Shown: positions 58,576 through 64,000 of the stretch, piece after piece
Position numbering within the stretch: the stretch's first letter is position 1
Layout of the letters: the number at the start of each line of letters is the position of its first letter
Source: Ovis canadensis
Taxonomy: Eukaryota; Chordata; Mammalia; Artiodactyla; Bovidae
Direction: 5' to 3'
DNA length: 64,000 nucleotides
Assembly: GCF_042477335.2 (NCBI RefSeq)
Contig: NC_091262.1
Span: forward strand, 44,365,001 to 44,429,000
Program-made: the position numbers and the translations under genes
Notes under the pieces: generated by a model
What the model was told of the DNA's origin: nothing
The model's database searches: none
Seen by the model: only the letters and a program-made list of their open reading frames with translations

Positions 58576-58931
58576 CAGGGTTCCTTGGTCTGCTCTTACT
58601 ACAAGTCTCCAGGTAGGATCTACTGCCAACCTGAGGGCAGACGGTTTTTAAGCAAAGGGTGGGTGGGATGCCTCTCTAATCTCTGCCCTTCATCAGGTGC
58701 AGGTAGAGAAAGCATCATTAAATCAGCATTGCTCAGCAAGGCAGGGGCACCCAGGCCTCCCAGTCTGAGCAGCTTCCAGTTATACCGAAACAAAGGACCA
58801 AGTTGTTTCCCAAGTCCTCCAACCTGGCTGCCTGTTCCTCCTGTCAGTGCAGTTGAGCTTCATCTGCTTTTGGCCCTGATGCCCCAGGAAAGGCCAGCCA
58901 GCTGCTCCCCTGATGGGACAGCCCTCAGCCT

Positions 58932-59697
58932 AGTTGTTGTTCATTGTTCAGCCACTCAGTTGTGTCCGACTCTTTGTGACCCCCTGGACTGCAGCACGCC
59001 AGGCTTACCTGTCCTTCACTATCTTCTGGAGTTTGCGTAAATTCATGTCCAAACTCATGTCGGTGATGGCATCCAACCATCTCATCCTGTTTTCTGTCGC
59101 CCTCTTCTCCTCCTGCTCTCAATCTTTCTCAGCATCAGGGTCTCTTCCAATGAGCCATCTCTTTGCATCAGGTGGCCAAAGTATTGGAGCTTCAGCTTCA
59201 GCATCAGTCCTTCCAATGAATATTCAGGGTTGATTTCCTTTAGGATTGACTGGTTTGATCTCCTTGAAGTCCAAGGGACTTTCAGGAATCGTCTCCAGTG
59301 CCACAGTCGAAGCCATCAATTCTTCAGTGCTCAGCCTTCTTTATGGCCCAACTCTCACATTTGCATGTAAAAAACCATATACAGGAAAAACATAGCTGGA
59401 AAAAACATAGCTTTGATTATACAGACACTTTTTGGCAAAGTGATGTCTCTGCTTTTTAATACACTGTCTAGGTTTGTCATAGTTTTTCTTCCAAGGAGTA
59501 AATATCTTTTAATTTTGTGCCTGCCGTCGCCACCCACAGTCATTTTGGAGCCCAATAAAATAAAATTTGCCACTGTTTCCACTTTCTTCCCATCTATTTG
59601 CAGTGATGAGACCAGATGCCATGATCTTAGTTTTTTAAATGCTGAGTTTTAAGTCTGCTTTTTCACTCCTTTCACCCTCATCAAGAGGCTCTTTAGT
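58932..59697 (-). mobile_element. BovB LINE 3' fragment, degraded
   Basis: BovB 3' end from gttgttgttcattgttcagc to about 59697. It has small internal duplications (near 59365-59410) and more divergence than the copies at 55.6 and 62.2 kb. Confidence 0.86.
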
Positions 59698-61034
59698 TAG
59701 ACCCACAGCAAATGTACTGGCTTGTTCAATTAAAGGCAAAATCCATTCAGAGCATGTTAATTTCCTTACTCCTTTGAGTAAGTAATTGTGATTTATCTGC
59801 CCTGAGGCCTGTAATGTGGAAACTGATGTAATGATGGTTGGGGGCAGCAGGGAGTGATTGCTGAGTGTCTTAGAGGTGTGTTCCATCAGAAGTGGAAAAA
59901 GTGAGAATGCTGAGGAGGGCAGGGAGGGGTGGAGAACGTGGGTAGCTTTCTAAAAAGCAACCTCCTAAAGGCTGGGCCTCTGGTAGCAGGTGACAAGATG
60001 GAAACCTTGCCTGCTGAAATGCATGCTCCATTCCCTGCCCCAGGGCCACTTTACACTGAGTGATGTCACACAGGTGGCACTTCCACATCCAGCCCCAGCA
60101 CGTACTAGCCCACTGGTGTTGGCAAGTCATTCGTGTCTTTTAGCTTCAGTGTTCCCATCTCTAGAATGGGACGGTAGTACCAACATGGCCAATGTCTCAG
60201 TGTTGTTGTGAGGACTGAGTGAGAGGATGTGGAGGAAAGCTTTGAGAGTTTGTAAAGATTGAGCTTCTGTGAAATAAATTCACATATGGTGGGGGTACGG
60301 GGAGATGGATGCAGCTGGGTGAACAGGGCTGCTGTGTCCAAATCTACATGTTGTTGACTCTTCAAGGGAGTCTCGCCAGACATCCAGCGTTTACTGCTTG
60401 CCAAGCCGTTTGCCCTGGCACAGGACCGTGGAGGGCATGCCTTTTCATGGTGCAGAGTGTCCCTGCCTGCCCTTGCAAACCTAGGCCGTGTCCAGCTAGA
60501 GGGAAGGAAATGAACCTCCTCCACCTTTTCTCTAATGCACATTTGTGGAGCTCTTAGATTATAACTGTTCAATGGACACATAACAGCAACAATCTCAACT
60601 TGTTTCTCTTATTATCTATAGAGATAATTTTAAAAAACTGGGAGATAGGTTTTGTTTTAACAGCTTAATACACAGTGAATGCAGCTCAGTGCAGACAGCA
60701 GAGCGTCCAGTACTGAAGGGGGGTGGCCCTGACCTGGCGCTGTGGCAGGGAGATGTCACACTTGCTTTGTGGACAGCCCACAGGCAACGAGAGCATCAGA
60801 GCTGCCTTTAACTTCACCCTCTTGACTTCCCGAGTCCCAAATATGTTACAGTTTTCAGTAGAAAAATCCTAGTTTGGGAGGTTTGCACAACTTCCGCTTG
60901 CTTTCTCTGATTCCCAACACGGAACAGACTCAGTCCCCCATGGTTATAGGGTTGTGGTGGTTGGGGGAAACAGCAGCTGGTGCTCTGCAAGGAGTGACTC
61001 CTTAGGTCCCAGGGGCTCAGGGGATTGGGAACTA
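59698..61034. other. Intergenic, no gene seen
   Basis: Only a MIR relic (60085-60245). Open frames at 60105-60581 show no domain. Bases 56861-57114, 57236-57689 and 58576-58931 are likewise blank. Confidence 0.5.
60085..60245 (+). repeat. MIR relic
   Basis: tggcaagtcattcgtgtctt, cccatctctagaatgggacg and tgttgttgtgaggactgagt. Confidence 0.62.
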
Positions 61035-62035
61035 CAGTTGACTGAATGATGTTCCCCCCAGATATCCATATCCTAATCCCTGGAACCTGTGAATGTTACC
61101 TTTTATGGCAAAAGGAATTTGAGATGTGATTACATTGAGGATTTTAAGATGGGAAAATTATCCAGTTTATTCAGATGGGCCTGATGCAATCCTATAGGAG
61201 GAAGAGGCAGGAGATCAGAATGAGTGGGTAAAAGGAAACGGTCATATGAACGTGAAAGCAGAGATGAGAGGGATGAGGCCTTGAGCAAAGTGGTGCTGGA
61301 AACCACCGGAATGGAAAGAGACAAGGAATGTATTCTCCCCTGGTCTGCAGGAAGAAACAGCCCTGGTGACACCTTGATTTTAGCCATGGAATTAAAAGAT
61401 GCTTGCTTCTTGGAAGGAAAGCTATGACAAACCTAGACAATGTATTTAAAAGCAAAGATATCACTTTGCCAACAAAGATCGGTATAGTCCAAGCTTTAGA
61501 TTTTCCAGTAGTCGTGTACGGATGTGAGAGTTGGACCATAAGGAAGGCTGACCACCAAAGAATTGATGGTTTTGAATTGTGGTGCTGCAAAAAACTCTTG
61601 AGAGTCCCTTGGACTGCAAGGAGATCAAACCAGTCAATCCTAAAGGAAACCAACCCTGAATATTCATTGGAAGGTCTGATGCTGAAGCTCAAATACTTTG
61701 GCCACCTGATGCAGAAAGCTGACTCACTGGAAAATACCCTGATGCTCAGAAGGATTAAGGGCAGGAGGAGAAGGGGGTGACAGAGGATGAGATGGTTGGA
61801 TGGCATCTCCTACTCTTTGGACATGAGTTTGAACAAATTCTGGGAGACGGTGAAGGACAAGTAAGCCTGATGTGCTGCAGTCCATGGGGTCGCAAACACT
61901 TGGACCCAAGACTTAGCAACTGAACAAGGCTCATTCTAGACATTTGAACTTCAGAACTGTAAAAGAATACATTTGTGCTGTTTTAAACCACTAAGTCTGT
62001 GATAATTCGTTGCAGCTGCAATAAGAAACAAAAAC
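61035..62035 (+). mobile_element. MaLR-type (MLT1-like) LTR interrupted by BovB
   Basis: First part 61035-61382 (gaatgatgttccccccagat, cctggaacctgtgaatgtta, gacaccttgattttagcc). Second part 61928-62035 (cttcagaactgtaaaagaat, gttttaaaccactaagtctg). The BovB lies between. Confidence 0.8.
61383..61927 (+). mobile_element. BovB LINE 3' fragment inserted in a MaLR LTR
   Basis: Runs from atggaattaaaagatgcttg to gacttagcaactgaacaa. An open frame at 61403-61780 encodes part of the BovB C-terminus (LLGRKAMTNLDNVFKSKD, YGCESWTIRKAD). Both flanks belong to one older LTR. Confidence 0.88.
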
Positions 62036-62167
62036 ACAGTGATAAACCTGGCTGCATGTCATAATCTAAGAGGTCGGAGGTAGTATGGCTTCAGGAACAC
62101 TTATGGTGGCCCTATGCCAAACCTTCACTCTCAGTGTCTAAAGTTAGATTGTTAAGGCTACCAGGAA

Positions 62168-62240
62168 TAGTAGCTAACTTTAATAAGCACTTACTATGTG
62201 CCAGGCTTGTTTTAAGTGCTTCAATTTAAAGCCTGTCTCC
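62168..62240 (-). repeat. MIR fragment
   Basis: taataagcacttactatgtg, ccaggcttgttttaagtgct. Confidence 0.6.
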
Positions 62241-62245
62241 CTTTG

Positions 62246-64000
62246 GTAGTTCAGTCACTCAGTCGTATCCAGCTCTTTGCGACCCCATGAACCGCAGCAC
62301 ACCAGGGCTCCCTGTCCATCACCAACTCCTGGAGTCCACCCAAACCCATGTCCTTTCTGTCGGTGATGCCATCCAACCATCTCATCCTCTGTTGTTCCCT
62401 TCTCCTCCTGCTCTCAATCTTTCCCAGCATCAGGGTCTTTTCAAACGAGTCAGCTCTCTGCATCAGGTGGCCAAAGTATTAGAGTATCAGCTTCAACATC
62501 AGTCCTTCCAATGAACACCCAGGACTGATCTCCTTTAGGATGGACTAGTTGGATCTCCTTGCAGTCCAAGGGACTCTCAAGAGTCTTCTCCAACACCACA
62601 GTTCAAAAGCATCAATTCTTCAGTGCTCAGCTTTCTATATAGTCCAACTCTCACATCCATACATGACCACTGGAAAAACCATAGCCTTGACTAGACGGAC
62701 CTTTGTTGGCAAAGTAATGTCTCTGCTTTTCAACATGCTGTCTAGGTTGGTCATAACTTTCCTTCCAAGGAGCAAGCGTCTTTTAATTTCATGGCTGCAA
62801 TCACCATCCGCAGTGATTTTGGAGCCCAGAAAAATAAAGTCTGACACTGTTTCCACTGTTTCCCCATCTATTTGCCATGAAGAAATGGGACCAGATGCCA
62901 TGATCTTAGTTTTCTGATGTGGAGCTTTAAGCCAACTTTTTCACTCTCCTCTTTCACTTTCATCAGGAGGCTCTTTAGCTCTTCTTCACTTTCTGCCATA
63001 AGGACGGTGTCATCTGCATATCTGAGGTTGTTGATATTTCTCCTGGCAATCTTGACTCCAGTTTGTGCTTCCTCCAGCCCAGCATTTCTTGTGATGTATT
63101 GTACATATAAGTTAAATAAGCAGGGTGACAATATACAGCCTTGACGTACTCCTTTTCCTATTTGGAACCAGTCTGTTGTTCCATGTCCAGTTCTAACTGT
63201 TGCTTCCTGACCTGCATACAGGTTTCTCAAGAGGTCTGGTATTCCCATCTCTCTCAGAATTTTCCACAGTTTATTGTGATCCACACAGTCAAAGGCTTTG
63301 GCATAGTCAATAAAGCAGAAATAGATGTGTTTCTGGAACTCTCTTGCTTTTCCCATGATCCAGCGGATGTTGGCAATTTGATCTCTGGTTCCTCTGCCCT
63401 TTCTAAAACCAGCTTGAACTTCTGGAAGTTCACGGTTCACGTATTGCTGAGGCCTGGCTTGGAGAATTTTGAGCATTACTTTACTAGCATGTGAGATGAA
63501 TGCAATTGTGCAGTAGTTTGATCATTCTTTGGCATTGCCTTTCTTTGGGATTGGAATGAAAATTGACCTTTTCCAGTCCTGTGGCCTCTGCTGAGGTTTC
63601 CAAATGTGCTGACATATAGAGTGCAGCACTTTCACAGCATCATCTTTTAGGATTTGAAATAGCTCAACTGGAATTCCATCACCTCCACTAAGTGGTGGTG
63701 ATGCTCGTAGTGATGCTTCCTAAGGCCCACCTGACTTCACATTCCAGGATGTCCGGCTCTAGGTGAGTGTGAGTGATCACACCTTCATGATTATCTGGGT
63801 TGTGAAGATCTTTTTTGTACAGTTCTTCTGTGTATTCTTGCCACCTCTTCTTAATTTCTTCTGCTTCTGTTAGGTCCATACAATTTCTGTCCTTTATCGA
63901 GTCCATCTTTTCATGAAATGTTCCCTTGGTATCTCTAATTTTCTTGAAGAGATCTCTAGTCTTTCCCATTCTATTGTTTTCCTCTATTTCTTTGCATTGA
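62246..64000 (-). mobile_element. BovB LINE, cut by the window end
   Basis: - strand BovB 3' half, at least 1.75 kb. The frame 63476-62868 covers the RT core with the RYADDTVL motif. The region upstream of RT (MGKTRDLFKKIRDTKGTF, 63969-63688) is in another frame. It continues beyond base 64000. Confidence 0.91.

Overview
This window is nuclear DNA of a ruminant mammal, most likely cattle or a close bovid. The evidence is the repeat set: BovB LINEs with their RTE-type endonuclease/reverse transcriptase, Bov-tA and Bov-A2 SINEs, cetartiodactyl CHR-type tRNA-Glu SINEs and ruminant L1 3' ends, all mixed with older mammalian MIR, L2, L1M, MER5-like and MaLR repeats. I cannot separate Bos from sheep, goat or buffalo by eye.

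One functional protein-coding gene is recognisable: CRABP1 (cellular retinoic acid-binding protein 1), + strand, CDS 30984-37670. It has four coding exons (30984-31053, 31596-31774, 33799-33912, 37620-37670), canonical GT-AG introns and a complete 137-residue product with no disrupting change. Its promoter lies in a GC-box-rich CpG island and a likely ATTAAA poly(A) signal is at 37881. The protein is a cytosolic beta-barrel carrier that buffers all-trans retinoic acid and hands it to its metabolising enzymes.

The left flank (1-30.2 kb) is intergenic. It holds scattered MIR/L1/CHR sequence, a repeat-poor 1.4 kb island with homeodomain/TCF-like motifs (about 9.46-10.86 kb) that could be a distal enhancer, a CA-rich tract, and at 15.0-21.4 kb two long BovB copies facing each other, the second nearly full length and split by an L1. 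From about 22 to 28 kb come a MaLR LTR, MIRs, a Bov-A2 and a patchwork of L2. The right flank (37.9-64 kb) is a SINE/LINE mosaic. Its most notable content is a processed POU5F1 (OCT4) pseudogene on the - strand at about 47.06-48.43 kb, with a lost start codon, stops and small deletions. A second, unidentified poly(A)-ended retro-insert is at 52.80-53.07 kb. The right end of the window (62.25-64.0 kb) is another BovB cut by the window edge.

Nothing looks like a new molecular system. The points worth a second look are the OCT4 pseudogene, the BovB inverted pair, a perfect 36-bp palindrome beside (TG)16, a duplicated CACGTG element and the candidate upstream enhancer. Most other open frames are repeat-derived or chance.
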